Shown: positions 1 through 13,245, numbered from the stretch's first letter. The stretch: DNA of 64,000 bases from Excoecaria cochinchinensis (GCA_947683425.1 CANTUQ010000343.1:124001-188000), one strand, 5' to 3'. Notes: generated by a model not told the origin, from the letters alone. Numbers and translations are program-made.

Positions 1-1709
1 ATCGAGAAATCGCCAAAAGTGGTGAAATTTTGGATCCGGGTCGAATAATTCAGGAAAACCTGATCGGAATAGCTACTGGGAGCCTGCCGGTCACAATGCG
101 TCGAGGATTGGCTTCGTCGTGATCTGACGAATTTTTACGGGCTTCTGAAGGCATTATACTAGGGGAAATCGAGAAATCGCCAAAAGTGGTGAAATTTTGG
201 ATCCGGGTCGAATAATTCAGGAAAACCTGATCGGAATAGCAACTGGGAGCCTGCCGGTAACAATGCGTCGAGGATTGGCTTCGTCGTGATCTGACGAATT
301 TTTACGGGCTTCTGAAGGCATTATACTAGGGAAAATCGCCGAAATCGAGAAATCGCCAAAAGTGGTGAAATTTTGGATCTGCTTCGAATAATTCAGGAAA
401 ACCTGATCGGAATAGCTACTGGGAGCCTGCCGGTCACAATGCGTCGAGGATTGGCTTCGTCGTGATCTAACGAATTTTTACGGGCTTCTGAAGGCATTAT
501 ACTAGGAGAAATCGCCGAAATCGAGAAATCGCCAAAAGTGGTGAAATTTTTTATCCGGGTCGAATAATTCTGGAAAACCTGATCGGAATAGCTACTGGGA
601 GCCTGCCGGTCACAATGCGTCGAGGATTGGCTTCGTCATGATCTGACAAATTTTTACGGGCTTCTGAAGGCATTATACTAGGGGAAATCGCCGAAATCGA
701 GAAATCGCCAAAAGTGGTGAAATTTTGGATTCGGGTCGAATAATACAGGAAAACCTGATCGGAATAGCTACTGGGAGCCTGCCGGTCACAATGCGTCGAG
801 GATTGGCTTCGTCGTGATCTGACGAATTTTTACGGGCTTCTGAAGGCATTATACTAAGGGAAATCGCCGAAATTGAGAAATCGCCAAAAGTGGTGAAATT
901 TTTGATCCGGGTCGAATAATTCAGGAAAACCTGATCGGAATAGCTACTGGGAGCCTGCCGGTCACAATGCGTCGAGGATTGGCTTCGTCGTGATCTGACG
1001 AATTTTTACGGGCTTCTGAAGGCATTATACTAGGGGAAATCGCCGAAATCGAGAAATCGCCAAAAGTGGTAAAATTTTGGATCCGGGTCGAATAATTCAG
1101 GAAAACCTGATCGGAATAGCTACTGGGAGCCTGCCTGTCACAATGCGTCGAGGATTGGCTTCGTCGTGATCTGACGAATTTTTACGGGCTTCTGAAGGAA
1201 TTATACTAGGGGAAATCGCCGAAATCGAGAAATCGCCAAAAGTGGTGAAATTTTGGATCCGGGTCGAATAATTCAGGAAAACCTGATCGGAATAGCTACT
1301 GGGAGCCTGCCGGTCACAATGCGTCGAGGATTGGCTTCGTCGTGATCTGACGAATTTTTACGGGCTTCTGAAGGCATTATACTAGGGGAAATCGCCGAAA
1401 GTGGTGAAATTTTTCATCCGGGTCGAATAATTCAGGAAAACCTGATCGGAATAGCTACTGGGAGCCTGCCGGTCACAATGCATCGAGGATTGGCTTCGTC
1501 GTGATCTGACGAATTTTTACGGGCTTCTGAAGGCATTATACTAGGGGAAATCGCCGAAATCGAGAAATCGCCAAAAGTGGTGAAATTTTGGATCCGGGTC
1601 GAATAATTCAGGAAAACCTGATCGGAATAGCTACTGAAAGCCTGCCGGTCACAATGCGTCGAGGATTGGCTTCGTCGTGATCTGACGAATTTTTACGGGC
1701 TTCTGAAGG
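1..1709. repeat. 1709 bp segment repeated at 8523-10231
   Basis: Offset 8522. It includes ten marked monomers from AACTGGG through ACTGAAAG. I saw no mismatch until C1710 versus A10232 (GAAGGCATT versus GAAGGAATT). The segment begins at the window edge, so its true left end lies outside. Confidence 0.85.
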
Positions 1710-2980
1710 CATTATACTAGGGGAAATCGCCGAAATCGAGAAATCGCCGAAAGTGGTGAAATTTTGGATCCGGGTCGAATAATTCAGGAAAACCTGATCG
1801 GAATAGCTACTGGGAGCCTGCCGGTCACAATGCGTCGAGGATTGGCTTCGTCGTGATCTGACGAATTTTTACGGGCTTCTGAAGGCATTATACTAGGGGA
1901 AATCGCCGAAATCGAGAAATCACCAAAAGTGGTGAAATTTTGGATCCGGGTCGAATAATTCAGGAAAACCTGATCGGAATAGCTACTGGGAGCCTGCCGC
2001 TCACAATACGTCGAGGATTGGCTTCGTCGTGATCTGACGAATTTTTACGGGCTTCTGAAGGCATTATACTAGGGGAAATCGCCGAAATCGAGAAATCGCC
2101 AAAAGTGGTGAAATTTTGGATCCGGGTCGAATAATTCAGGAAAACCTGATCGGAATAGCTACTGGGAGCCTGCCGGTCACAATGCGTCGAGGATTGGCTT
2201 CGTCGGGATCTGACGAATTTTTATGGGCTTCTGAAGGCATTATACTAGGGAAAATCGCCGAAATCGAGAAATCGCCAAAAGTGGTGAAATTTTGGATCCG
2301 GGTCGAATAATTCAGGAAAACCTGATCGGAATAGCTAATGGGAGCCTGCCGGTCACAATGCGTCGAGGATTGGCTTCGTCGGGATCTGACGAATTTTTAC
2401 GGGCTTCTGAAGGCATTATACTAGGGGAAATCGCCGAAATCGCCAAAAGTGGTGAAATTTTGGATCCGGGTCGAATAATTCAGGAAAACCTGATCGGAAT
2501 AGCTACTGGGAGCCTGCCGGTCACAATGCGTCGAGGATTGGCTTCGTCGTGATCTGACGAATTTTTACGGGCTTCTGAAGGCATTATACTAGGGGAAATC
2601 GCCGAAATCGAGAAATCGCCGAAAGTGGTGAAATTTTGGATCCGGGTCGAATAATTCAGGAAAACCTGATCGGAATAGCTACTGGGAGCCTGCCGGTCAC
2701 AATGCGTCGAGGATTGGCTTCGTCGTGATCTGACGAATTTTTACGGGCTTCTGAAGGCATTATACTAGGGGAAATCGCCGAAATCGAGAAATCGCCAAAA
2801 GTGGTGAAATTTTGGATCCGGGTCGAATAATTCAGGAAAACCTGATCGGAATAGCTACTGGGAGCCTGCCGGTCACAATGCGTCGAGGATTGGCTTCGTC
2901 GTGATCTGACGAATTTTTACGGGCTTCTGAAGGCATTATACTAGGGGAAATCGAGAAATCGCCAAAAGTGGTGAAATTTT
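199..2980. repeat. Higher-order unit A, 16 monomers, 2782 bp
   Basis: Starts at the monomer carrying AGCAACTGGG and GGTAACAATG. Order of marked monomers: 1 AACTGGG; 2 GGATCTGCTTCG with GATCTAACG; 3 TTTTTTATCC with CATGATC; 4 GGATTCGGG with AATACAGG and ACTAAGGG; 5 TTTTTGATCC; 6 GTAAAATTTT with CCTGCCTGTC and GAAGGAATT; 7 ends in a 17 bp deletion; 8 TTTTTCATCC with GCATCG; 9 ACTGAAAG; 10 AATCACC; 11 CGCTCAC; 12 and 13 TCGTCGGGATC; 13 ends with an 8 bp and 16 with a 9 bp deletion. 16 x 176 minus 34 gives 2782, as observed. Confidence 0.9.
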
Positions 2981-3008
2981 GGATCCGGGTCGAATAATTC
3001 AGGAAAAC
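904..3008. repeat. 2105 bp segment repeated at 6644-8748
   Basis: Offset 5740. Bounded by G versus T at 903/6643 and by AAAACTTG versus AAAACCTG at 3009/8749. I saw three differences inside: TAGTAGG near 7632, AAATCGTCG near 8342 and ACTTGGGG near 8506 in the second copy. Confidence 0.85.
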
Positions 3009-5242
3009 TTGATCGGAATAGCAACTGGGAGCCTGCCGGTAACAATGCGTCGAGGATTGGCTTCGTCGTGATCTGACGAATTTTTACGGGCTTCTGAAGG
3101 CATTATACTAGGGAAAATCGCCGAAATCGAGAAATCGCCAAAAGTGGTGAAATTTTGGATCTGCTTCGAATAATTCAGGAAAACCTGATCGGAATAGCTA
3201 ATGGGAGCCTGCCGGTCACAATGCGTCGAGGATTGGCTTCGTCGTGATCTAACGAATTTTTACGGGCTTCTGAAGGCATTATACTAGGAGAAATCGCCGA
3301 AATCGAGAAATCGCCAAAAGTGGTGAAATTTTTTATCCGGGTCGAATAATTCTGGAAAACCTGATCGGAATAGCTACTGGGAGCCTACCGATCACAATGC
3401 GTCGAGGATTGGCTTCGTCATGATCTGACAAATTTTTACGGGCTTCTGAAGGCATTATACTAGGGGAAATCGCCGAAATCGAGAAATCGCCAAAAGTGGT
3501 GAAATTTTGGATTCGGGTCGAATAATTCAGGAAAACCTGATCGGAATAGCTACTGGGAGCCTGCCGGTCACAATGCGTCGAGGATTGGCTTCGTCGTGAT
3601 CTGACGAATTTTTACGGGCTTCTGAAGGAATTATACTAGGGGAAATCGCCGAAATCGAGAAATCGCCGAAAGTGGTGAAATTTTTGATCCGGGTCGAATA
3701 ATTCAGGAAAACCTGATCGGAATAGCTACTGGGAGCCTGCCGGTCACAATGCGTCGAGGATTGGCTTCGTCGTGATCTGACGAATTTTTACGGGCTTCTG
3801 AAGGCATTATACTAGGGGAAATCGCCGAAATCGAGAAATCGCCAAAAGTGGTGAAATTTTGGATCCGGGTCGAATAATTCAGGAAAACCTGATCGGAATA
3901 GCTACTGAAAGCCTGCCGGTCACAATGCGTCGAGGATTGGCTTCGTCGTGATCTGACAAATTTTTACGGGCTTCTGAAGGCATTATACTAGGGGAAATCG
4001 CCGAAATCGAGAAATCGCCGAAAGTGGTGAAATTTTGGATCCGGGTCGAATAATTCAGGAAAACCTGATCGGAATAGCTACTGGGAGCCTGCCGGTCACA
4101 ATGCGTCGAGGATTGGCTTCGTCGTGATCTGACGAATTTTTACGGGCTTCTGAAGGCATTATACTAGGGGAAATCGCCGAAATCGAGAAATCACCAAAAG
4201 TGGTGAAATTTTGGATCCGGGTCGAATAATTCAGGAAAACCTGATCGGAATAGCTACTGGGAGCCTGCCGCTCACAATACGTCGAGGATTGGCTTCGTCG
4301 TGATCTGACGAATTTTTACGGGCTTCTGAAGGCATTATACTAGGGGAAATCGCCGAAATCGAGAAATCGCCAAAAGTGGTGAAATTTTGGATCCGGGTCG
4401 AATAATTCAGGAAAACCTGATCGGAATAGCTACTGGGAGCCTGCCGGTCACAATGCGTCGAGGATTGGCTTCGTCGGGATCTGACGAATTTTTATGGGCT
4501 TCTGAAGGCATTATACTAGGGAAAATCGCCGAAATCGAGAAATCGCCAAAAGTGGTGAAATTTTGGATCCGGGTCGAATAATTCAGGAAAACCTGATCGG
4601 AATAGCTAATGGGAGCCTGCCGGTCACAATGCGTCGAGGATTGGCTTCGTCGGGATCTGACGAATTTTTACGGGCTTCTGAAGGCATTATAATCGCCGAA
4701 ATCGCCAAAAGTGGTGAAATTTTGGATCCGGGTCGAATAATTCAGGAAAACCTGATCGGAATAGCTACTGGGAGCCTGCCGGTCACAATGCGTCGAGGAT
4801 TGGCTTCGTCGTGATCTGACGAATTTTTACGGGCTTCTGAAGGCATTATACTAGGGGAAATCGTCGAAATCGAGAAATCGCCGAAAGTGGTGAAATTTTG
4901 GATCCGGGTCGAATAATTCAGGAAAACCTGATCGGAATAGCTACTGGGAGCCTGCCAGTCACAATGCGTCGAGGATTGGCTTCGTCGTGATCTGACGAAT
5001 TTTTACGGGCTTCTGAAGGCATTATACTAGGGGAAATCGCCGAAATCGAGAAATCGCCAAAAGTGGTGAAATTTTGGATCCGGGTCGAATAATTCAGGAA
5101 AACCTGATCGGAATAGCTACTGGGAGCCTGCCGGTCACAATGCGTCGAGGATTGGCTTCGTCGTGATCTGACGAATTTTTACGGGCTTCTGAAGGCATTA
5201 TACTAGGGGAAATCGAGAAATCGCCAAAAGTGGTAAAATTTT
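2981..5242. repeat. Higher-order unit B, 13 monomers, 2262 bp
   Basis: Same start and end markers as unit A, but GTAAAATTTT, the 17 bp deletion and TTTTTCATCC monomers are absent. Private changes are AATGGG in monomer 2, CCTACCGATC in monomer 3 and CCAGTCAC in monomer 12. Monomer 10 has a double deletion: 9 bp giving ATTATAATCGCC, plus 8 bp in the slippage module. 13 x 176 minus 26 gives 2262, as observed. Confidence 0.9.
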
Positions 5243-6622
5243 GGATCCGGGTCGAATAATTCAGGAAAACCTGATCGGAATAGCAACTGGGAGCCTGCCG
5301 GTAACAATGCGTCGAGGATTGGCTTCGTCGTGATCTGACGAATTTTTACGGGCTTCTGAAGGCATTATACTAGGGAAAATCGCCGAAATCGAGAAATCGC
5401 CAAAAGTGGTGAAATTTTGGATCTGCTTCGAATAATTCAGGAAAACCTGATCGGAATAGCTAATGGGAGCCTGCCGGTCACAATGCGTCGAGGATTGGCT
5501 TCGTCGTGATCTAACGAATTTTTACGGGCTTCTGAAGGCATTATACTAGGAGAAATCGCCGAAATCGAGAAATCGCCAAAAGTGGTGAAATTTTTTATCC
5601 GGGTCGAATAATTCTGGAAAACCTGATCGGAATAGCTACTGGGAGCCTGCCGATCACAATGCGTCGAGGATTGGCTTCGTCATGATCTGACAAATTTTTA
5701 CGGGCTTCTGAAGGCATTATACTAGGGGAAATCGCCGAAATCGAGAAATCGCCAAAAGTGGTGAAATTTTGGATTCGGGTCGAATAATTCAGGAAAACCT
5801 GATCGGAATAGCTACTGGGAGCCTGCCGGTCACAATGCGTCGAGGATTGGCTTCGTCGTGATCTGACGAATTTTTACGGGCTTCTGAAGGAATTATACTA
5901 GGGGAAATCGCCGAAATCGAGAAATCGCCGAAAGTGGTGAAATTTTGGATCCGGGTCGAATAATTCAGGAAAACCTGATCGGAATAGCTACTGGGAGCCT
6001 GCCGGTCACAATGCGTCGAGGATTGGCTTCGTCGTGATCTGACGAATTTTTACGGGCTTCTGAAGGCATTATACTAGGGGAAATCGCCGAAATCGAGAAA
6101 TCACCAAAAGTGGTGAAATTTTGGATCCGGGTCGAATAATTCAGGAAAACCTGATCGGAATAGCTACTGGGAGCCTGCCGCTCACAATACGTCGAGGATT
6201 GGCTTCGTCGTGATCTGACGAATTTTTACGGGCTTCTGAAGGCATTATACTAGGGGAAATCGCCGAAATCGAGAAATCGCCAAAAGTGGTGAAATTTTGG
6301 ATCCGGGTCGAATAATTCAGGAAAACCTGATCGGAATAGCTACTGGGAGCCTGCCGGTCACAATGCGTCGAGGATTGGCTTCGTCGGGATCTGACGAATT
6401 TTTATGGGCTTCTGAAGGCATTATACTAGGGAAAATCGCCGAAATCGAGAAATCGCCAAAAGTGGTGAAATTTTGGATCCGGGTCGAATAATTCAGGAAA
6501 ACCTGATCGGAATAGCTAATGGGAGCCTGCCGGTCACAATGCGTCGAGGATTGGCTTCGTCGGGATCTGACGAATTTTTACGGGCTTCTGAAGGCATTAT
6601 ACTAGGGGAAATCGCCGAAATC
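3558..6622. repeat. 3065 bp near-identical segment, partner 10161-13225
   Basis: Spans the end of unit B and the start of unit C, and recurs at +6603 bp across the end of D and start of E. The flanking mismatches that bound it are GG versus AA at 3556-3557 and T versus G at 6623. Inside I found one difference, C at 4927 versus T at 11530. Such identity over about 17 variant-bearing monomers indicates a recent segmental duplication or conversion rather than shared monomer ancestry. Confidence 0.88.
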
Positions 6623-8720
6623 TCCAAAAGTGGTGAAATTTTGGATCCGGGTCGAATAATTCAGGAAAACCTGATCGGAATAGCTACTGGGAGCCTGCCG
6701 GTCACAATGCGTCGAGGATTGGCTTCGTCGTGATCTGACGAATTTTTACGGGCTTCTGAAGGCATTATACTAGGGGAAATCGCCGAAATCGAGAAATCGC
6801 CAAAAGTGGTAAAATTTTGGATCCGGGTCGAATAATTCAGGAAAACCTGATCGGAATAGCTACTGGGAGCCTGCCTGTCACAATGCGTCGAGGATTGGCT
6901 TCGTCGTGATCTGACGAATTTTTACGGGCTTCTGAAGGAATTATACTAGGGGAAATCGCCGAAATCGAGAAATCGCCAAAAGTGGTGAAATTTTGGATCC
7001 GGGTCGAATAATTCAGGAAAACCTGATCGGAATAGCTACTGGGAGCCTGCCGGTCACAATGCGTCGAGGATTGGCTTCGTCGTGATCTGACGAATTTTTA
7101 CGGGCTTCTGAAGGCATTATACTAGGGGAAATCGCCGAAAGTGGTGAAATTTTTCATCCGGGTCGAATAATTCAGGAAAACCTGATCGGAATAGCTACTG
7201 GGAGCCTGCCGGTCACAATGCATCGAGGATTGGCTTCGTCGTGATCTGACGAATTTTTACGGGCTTCTGAAGGCATTATACTAGGGGAAATCGCCGAAAT
7301 CGAGAAATCGCCAAAAGTGGTGAAATTTTGGATCCGGGTCGAATAATTCAGGAAAACCTGATCGGAATAGCTACTGAAAGCCTGCCGGTCACAATGCGTC
7401 GAGGATTGGCTTCGTCGTGATCTGACGAATTTTTACGGGCTTCTGAAGGCATTATACTAGGGGAAATCGCCGAAATCGAGAAATCGCCGAAAGTGGTGAA
7501 ATTTTGGATCCGGGTCGAATAATTCAGGAAAACCTGATCGGAATAGCTACTGGGAGCCTGCCGGTCACAATGCGTCGAGGATTGGCTTCGTCGTGATCTG
7601 ACGAATTTTTACGGGCTTCTGAAGGCATTATAGTAGGGGAAATCGCCGAAATCGAGAAATCACCAAAAGTGGTGAAATTTTGGATCCGGGTCGAATAATT
7701 CAGGAAAACCTGATCGGAATAGCTACTGGGAGCCTGCCGCTCACAATACGTCGAGGATTGGCTTCGTCGTGATCTGACGAATTTTTACGGGCTTCTGAAG
7801 GCATTATACTAGGGGAAATCGCCGAAATCGAGAAATCGCCAAAAGTGGTGAAATTTTGGATCCGGGTCGAATAATTCAGGAAAACCTGATCGGAATAGCT
7901 ACTGGGAGCCTGCCGGTCACAATGCGTCGAGGATTGGCTTCGTCGGGATCTGACGAATTTTTATGGGCTTCTGAAGGCATTATACTAGGGAAAATCGCCG
8001 AAATCGAGAAATCGCCAAAAGTGGTGAAATTTTGGATCCGGGTCGAATAATTCAGGAAAACCTGATCGGAATAGCTAATGGGAGCCTGCCGGTCACAATG
8101 CGTCGAGGATTGGCTTCGTCGGGATCTGACGAATTTTTACGGGCTTCTGAAGGCATTATACTAGGGGAAATCGCCGAAATCGCCAAAAGTGGTGAAATTT
8201 TGGATCCGGGTCGAATAATTCAGGAAAACCTGATCGGAATAGCTACTGGGAGCCTGCCGGTCACAATGCGTCGAGGATTGGCTTCGTCGTGATCTGACGA
8301 ATTTTTACGGGCTTCTGAAGGCATTATACTAGGGGAAATCGTCGAAATCGAGAAATCGCCGAAAGTGGTGAAATTTTGGATCCGGGTCGAATAATTCAGG
8401 AAAACCTGATCGGAATAGCTACTGGGAGCCTGCCGGTCACAATGCGTCGAGGATTGGCTTCGTCGTGATCTGACGAATTTTTACGGGCTTCTGAAGGCAT
8501 TATACTTGGGGAAATCGCCGAAATCGAGAAATCGCCAAAAGTGGTGAAATTTTGGATCCGGGTCGAATAATTCAGGAAAACCTGATCGGAATAGCTACTG
8601 GGAGCCTGCCGGTCACAATGCGTCGAGGATTGGCTTCGTCGTGATCTGACGAATTTTTACGGGCTTCTGAAGGCATTATACTAGGGGAAATCGAGAAATC
8701 GCCAAAAGTGGTGAAATTTT
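5243..8720. repeat. Higher-order unit C, 20 monomers, 3478 bp
   Basis: A composite. Monomers 1-4 follow unit B, 5-8 follow B monomers 7-10, and from base 6644 the unit follows A from its TTTTTGATCC monomer to its end. It therefore contains the CGCTCAC / TCGTCGGGATC / AATGGG trio twice. Private changes: ATCTCCAAAAG at about 6621, TATAGTAGG at about 7631 and ATACTTGGGG at about 8503. 20 x 176 minus 42 gives 3478, as observed. Confidence 0.88.
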
Positions 8721-11700
8721 GGATCCGGGTCGAATAATTCAGGAAAACCTGATCGGAATAGCAACTGGGAGCCTGCCGGTAACAATGCGTCGAGGATTGG
8801 CTTCGTCGTGATCTGACGAATTTTTACGGGCTTCTGAAGGCATTATACTAGGGAAAATCGCCGAAATCGAGAAATCGCCAAAAGTGGTGAAATTTTGGAT
8901 CTGCTTCGAATAATTCAGGAAAACCTGATCGGAATAGCTACTGGGAGCCTGCCGGTCACAATGCGTCGAGGATTGGCTTCGTCGTGATCTAACGAATTTT
9001 TACGGGCTTCTGAAGGCATTATACTAGGAGAAATCGCCGAAATCGAGAAATCGCCAAAAGTGGTGAAATTTTTTATCCGGGTCGAATAATTCTGGAAAAC
9101 CTGATCGGAATAGCTACTGGGAGCCTGCCGGTCACAATGCGTCGAGGATTGGCTTCGTCATGATCTGACAAATTTTTACGGGCTTCTGAAGGCATTATAC
9201 TAGGGGAAATCGCCGAAATCGAGAAATCGCCAAAAGTGGTGAAATTTTGGATTCGGGTCGAATAATACAGGAAAACCTGATCGGAATAGCTACTGGGAGC
9301 CTGCCGGTCACAATGCGTCGAGGATTGGCTTCGTCGTGATCTGACGAATTTTTACGGGCTTCTGAAGGCATTATACTAAGGGAAATCGCCGAAATTGAGA
9401 AATCGCCAAAAGTGGTGAAATTTTTGATCCGGGTCGAATAATTCAGGAAAACCTGATCGGAATAGCTACTGGGAGCCTGCCGGTCACAATGCGTCGAGGA
9501 TTGGCTTCGTCGTGATCTGACGAATTTTTACGGGCTTCTGAAGGCATTATACTAGGGGAAATCGCCGAAATCGAGAAATCGCCAAAAGTGGTAAAATTTT
9601 GGATCCGGGTCGAATAATTCAGGAAAACCTGATCGGAATAGCTACTGGGAGCCTGCCTGTCACAATGCGTCGAGGATTGGCTTCGTCGTGATCTGACGAA
9701 TTTTTACGGGCTTCTGAAGGAATTATACTAGGGGAAATCGCCGAAATCGAGAAATCGCCAAAAGTGGTGAAATTTTGGATCCGGGTCGAATAATTCAGGA
9801 AAACCTGATCGGAATAGCTACTGGGAGCCTGCCGGTCACAATGCGTCGAGGATTGGCTTCGTCGTGATCTGACGAATTTTTACGGGCTTCTGAAGGCATT
9901 ATACTAGGGGAAATCGCCGAAAGTGGTGAAATTTTTCATCCGGGTCGAATAATTCAGGAAAACCTGATCGGAATAGCTACTGGGAGCCTGCCGGTCACAA
10001 TGCATCGAGGATTGGCTTCGTCGTGATCTGACGAATTTTTACGGGCTTCTGAAGGCATTATACTAGGGGAAATCGCCGAAATCGAGAAATCGCCAAAAGT
10101 GGTGAAATTTTGGATCCGGGTCGAATAATTCAGGAAAACCTGATCGGAATAGCTACTGAAAGCCTGCCGGTCACAATGCGTCGAGGATTGGCTTCGTCGT
10201 GATCTGACGAATTTTTACGGGCTTCTGAAGGAATTATACTAGGGGAAATCGCCGAAATCGAGAAATCGCCGAAAGTGGTGAAATTTTTGATCCGGGTCGA
10301 ATAATTCAGGAAAACCTGATCGGAATAGCTACTGGGAGCCTGCCGGTCACAATGCGTCGAGGATTGGCTTCGTCGTGATCTGACGAATTTTTACGGGCTT
10401 CTGAAGGCATTATACTAGGGGAAATCGCCGAAATCGAGAAATCGCCAAAAGTGGTGAAATTTTGGATCCGGGTCGAATAATTCAGGAAAACCTGATCGGA
10501 ATAGCTACTGAAAGCCTGCCGGTCACAATGCGTCGAGGATTGGCTTCGTCGTGATCTGACAAATTTTTACGGGCTTCTGAAGGCATTATACTAGGGGAAA
10601 TCGCCGAAATCGAGAAATCGCCGAAAGTGGTGAAATTTTGGATCCGGGTCGAATAATTCAGGAAAACCTGATCGGAATAGCTACTGGGAGCCTGCCGGTC
10701 ACAATGCGTCGAGGATTGGCTTCGTCGTGATCTGACGAATTTTTACGGGCTTCTGAAGGCATTATACTAGGGGAAATCGCCGAAATCGAGAAATCACCAA
10801 AAGTGGTGAAATTTTGGATCCGGGTCGAATAATTCAGGAAAACCTGATCGGAATAGCTACTGGGAGCCTGCCGCTCACAATACGTCGAGGATTGGCTTCG
10901 TCGTGATCTGACGAATTTTTACGGGCTTCTGAAGGCATTATACTAGGGGAAATCGCCGAAATCGAGAAATCGCCAAAAGTGGTGAAATTTTGGATCCGGG
11001 TCGAATAATTCAGGAAAACCTGATCGGAATAGCTACTGGGAGCCTGCCGGTCACAATGCGTCGAGGATTGGCTTCGTCGGGATCTGACGAATTTTTATGG
11101 GCTTCTGAAGGCATTATACTAGGGAAAATCGCCGAAATCGAGAAATCGCCAAAAGTGGTGAAATTTTGGATCCGGGTCGAATAATTCAGGAAAACCTGAT
11201 CGGAATAGCTAATGGGAGCCTGCCGGTCACAATGCGTCGAGGATTGGCTTCGTCGGGATCTGACGAATTTTTACGGGCTTCTGAAGGCATTATAATCGCC
11301 GAAATCGCCAAAAGTGGTGAAATTTTGGATCCGGGTCGAATAATTCAGGAAAACCTGATCGGAATAGCTACTGGGAGCCTGCCGGTCACAATGCGTCGAG
11401 GATTGGCTTCGTCGTGATCTGACGAATTTTTACGGGCTTCTGAAGGCATTATACTAGGGGAAATCGTCGAAATCGAGAAATCGCCGAAAGTGGTGAAATT
11501 TTGGATCCGGGTCGAATAATTCAGGAAAATCTGATCGGAATAGCTACTGGGAGCCTGCCAGTCACAATGCGTCGAGGATTGGCTTCGTCGTGATCTGACG
11601 AATTTTTACGGGCTTCTGAAGGCATTATACTAGGGGAAATCGCCGAAATCGAGAAATCGCCAAAAGTGGTGAAATTTTGGATCCGGGTCGAATAATTCAG

Positions 11701-11845
11701 GAAAACCTGATCGGAATAGCTACTGGGAGCCTGCCGGTCACAATGCGTCGAGGATTGGCTTCGTCGTGATCTGACGAATTTTTACGGGCTTCTGAAGGCA
11801 TTATACTAGGGGAAATCGAGAAATCGCCAAAAGTGGTAAAATTTT
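8721..11845. repeat. Higher-order unit D, 18 monomers, 3125 bp, recombinant of A-like and B-like units
   Basis: Up to base 10231 it follows unit A (offset 8522), including AATACAGG, ACTAAGGG, the 17 bp deletion and TTTTTCATCC. From base 10161 on it follows unit B (offset 6603), including GAAGGAATT, CGCTCAC, ATTATAATCGCC and CCAGTCAC. Bases 10161-10231 match both parents, so the junction lies in that 71 bp. One private change, AAAATCTG, is at 11530. 18 x 176 minus 43 gives 3125, as observed. Confidence 0.9.
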
Positions 11846-13245
11846 GGATCCGGGTCGAATAATTCAGGAAAACCTGATCGGAATAGCAACTGGGAGCCTG
11901 CCGGTAACAATGCGTCGAGGATTGGCTTCGTCGTGATCTGACGAATTTTTACGGGCTTCTGAAGGCATTATACTAGGGAAAATCGCCGAAATCGAGAAAT
12001 CGCCAAAAGTGGTGAAATTTTGGATCTGCTTCGAATAATTCAGGAAAACCTGATCGGAATAGCTAATGGGAGCCTGCCGGTCACAATGCGTCGAGGATTG
12101 GCTTCGTCGTGATCTAACGAATTTTTACGGGCTTCTGAAGGCATTATACTAGGAGAAATCGCCGAAATCGAGAAATCGCCAAAAGTGGTGAAATTTTTTA
12201 TCCGGGTCGAATAATTCTGGAAAACCTGATCGGAATAGCTACTGGGAGCCTGCCGATCACAATGCGTCGAGGATTGGCTTCGTCATGATCTGACAAATTT
12301 TTACGGGCTTCTGAAGGCATTATACTAGGGGAAATCGCCGAAATCGAGAAATCGCCAAAAGTGGTGAAATTTTGGATTCGGGTCGAATAATTCAGGAAAA
12401 CCTGATCGGAATAGCTACTGGGAGCCTGCCGGTCACAATGCGTCGAGGATTGGCTTCGTCGTGATCTGACGAATTTTTACGGGCTTCTGAAGGAATTATA
12501 CTAGGGGAAATCGCCGAAATCGAGAAATCGCCGAAAGTGGTGAAATTTTGGATCCGGGTCGAATAATTCAGGAAAACCTGATCGGAATAGCTACTGGGAG
12601 CCTGCCGGTCACAATGCGTCGAGGATTGGCTTCGTCGTGATCTGACGAATTTTTACGGGCTTCTGAAGGCATTATACTAGGGGAAATCGCCGAAATCGAG
12701 AAATCACCAAAAGTGGTGAAATTTTGGATCCGGGTCGAATAATTCAGGAAAACCTGATCGGAATAGCTACTGGGAGCCTGCCGCTCACAATACGTCGAGG
12801 ATTGGCTTCGTCGTGATCTGACGAATTTTTACGGGCTTCTGAAGGCATTATACTAGGGGAAATCGCCGAAATCGAGAAATCGCCAAAAGTGGTGAAATTT
12901 TGGATCCGGGTCGAATAATTCAGGAAAACCTGATCGGAATAGCTACTGGGAGCCTGCCGGTCACAATGCGTCGAGGATTGGCTTCGTCGGGATCTGACGA
13001 ATTTTTATGGGCTTCTGAAGGCATTATACTAGGGAAAATCGCCGAAATCGAGAAATCGCCAAAAGTGGTGAAATTTTGGATCCGGGTCGAATAATTCAGG
13101 AAAACCTGATCGGAATAGCTAATGGGAGCCTGCCGGTCACAATGCGTCGAGGATTGGCTTCGTCGGGATCTGACGAATTTTTACGGGCTTCTGAAGGCAT
13201 TATACTAGGGGAAATCGCCGAAATCGCCGAAAGTGGTGAAATTTT
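11846..13245. repeat. Partial higher-order unit E, 8 monomers
   Basis: Repeats monomers 1-8 of unit C (AACTGGG, AATGGG, CGATCAC, GGATTCGGG with GAAGGAATT, AATCACC, CGCTCAC, then two TCGTCGGGATC copies). It then stops: the eighth monomer ends with GCCGAAATCGCCGAAAG, already the G160 form, and the array changes to domain II. It is the last domain I unit in the window. Confidence 0.88.

Larger units (their letters stand above)
1..13245. repeat. Domain I: A160 monomers in long higher-order units
   Basis: Most copies here read GCCAAAAGTGG where the other domains read GCCGAAAGTGG (G160A, loss of one CpG). Other private markers are T43A with a C-to-A change in GGTAACAATG, GGATCTGCTTCG, CATGATCTGACAAAT, TTTTTCATCC followed by ATGCATCG, ACTGAAAGCC, CCGCTCACAATACG, and two neighbouring copies with TCGTCGGGATC. 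These markers recur in the same order in five higher-order units that differ by dropped or added monomers. The last A160 copy is the seventh monomer of the fifth unit; G160 is constant from base 13225 on. Confidence 0.93.

Noticed and set aside
2116..2552. Short plus-strand open frames (64-86 codons), also near 4387, 6297, 7856, 10990, 12900, 32479, 35471, 41069-45836
   Set aside because: They begin with TTG within TTTTGGATCC, not ATG, and exist only where one base removes the usual TGA (TCGTCGGGATC or GTCGTCATC). The 176 bp period shifts frame each copy, there is no ribosome-binding or promoter context, and neighbours have stops. They are satellite by-products, not genes.
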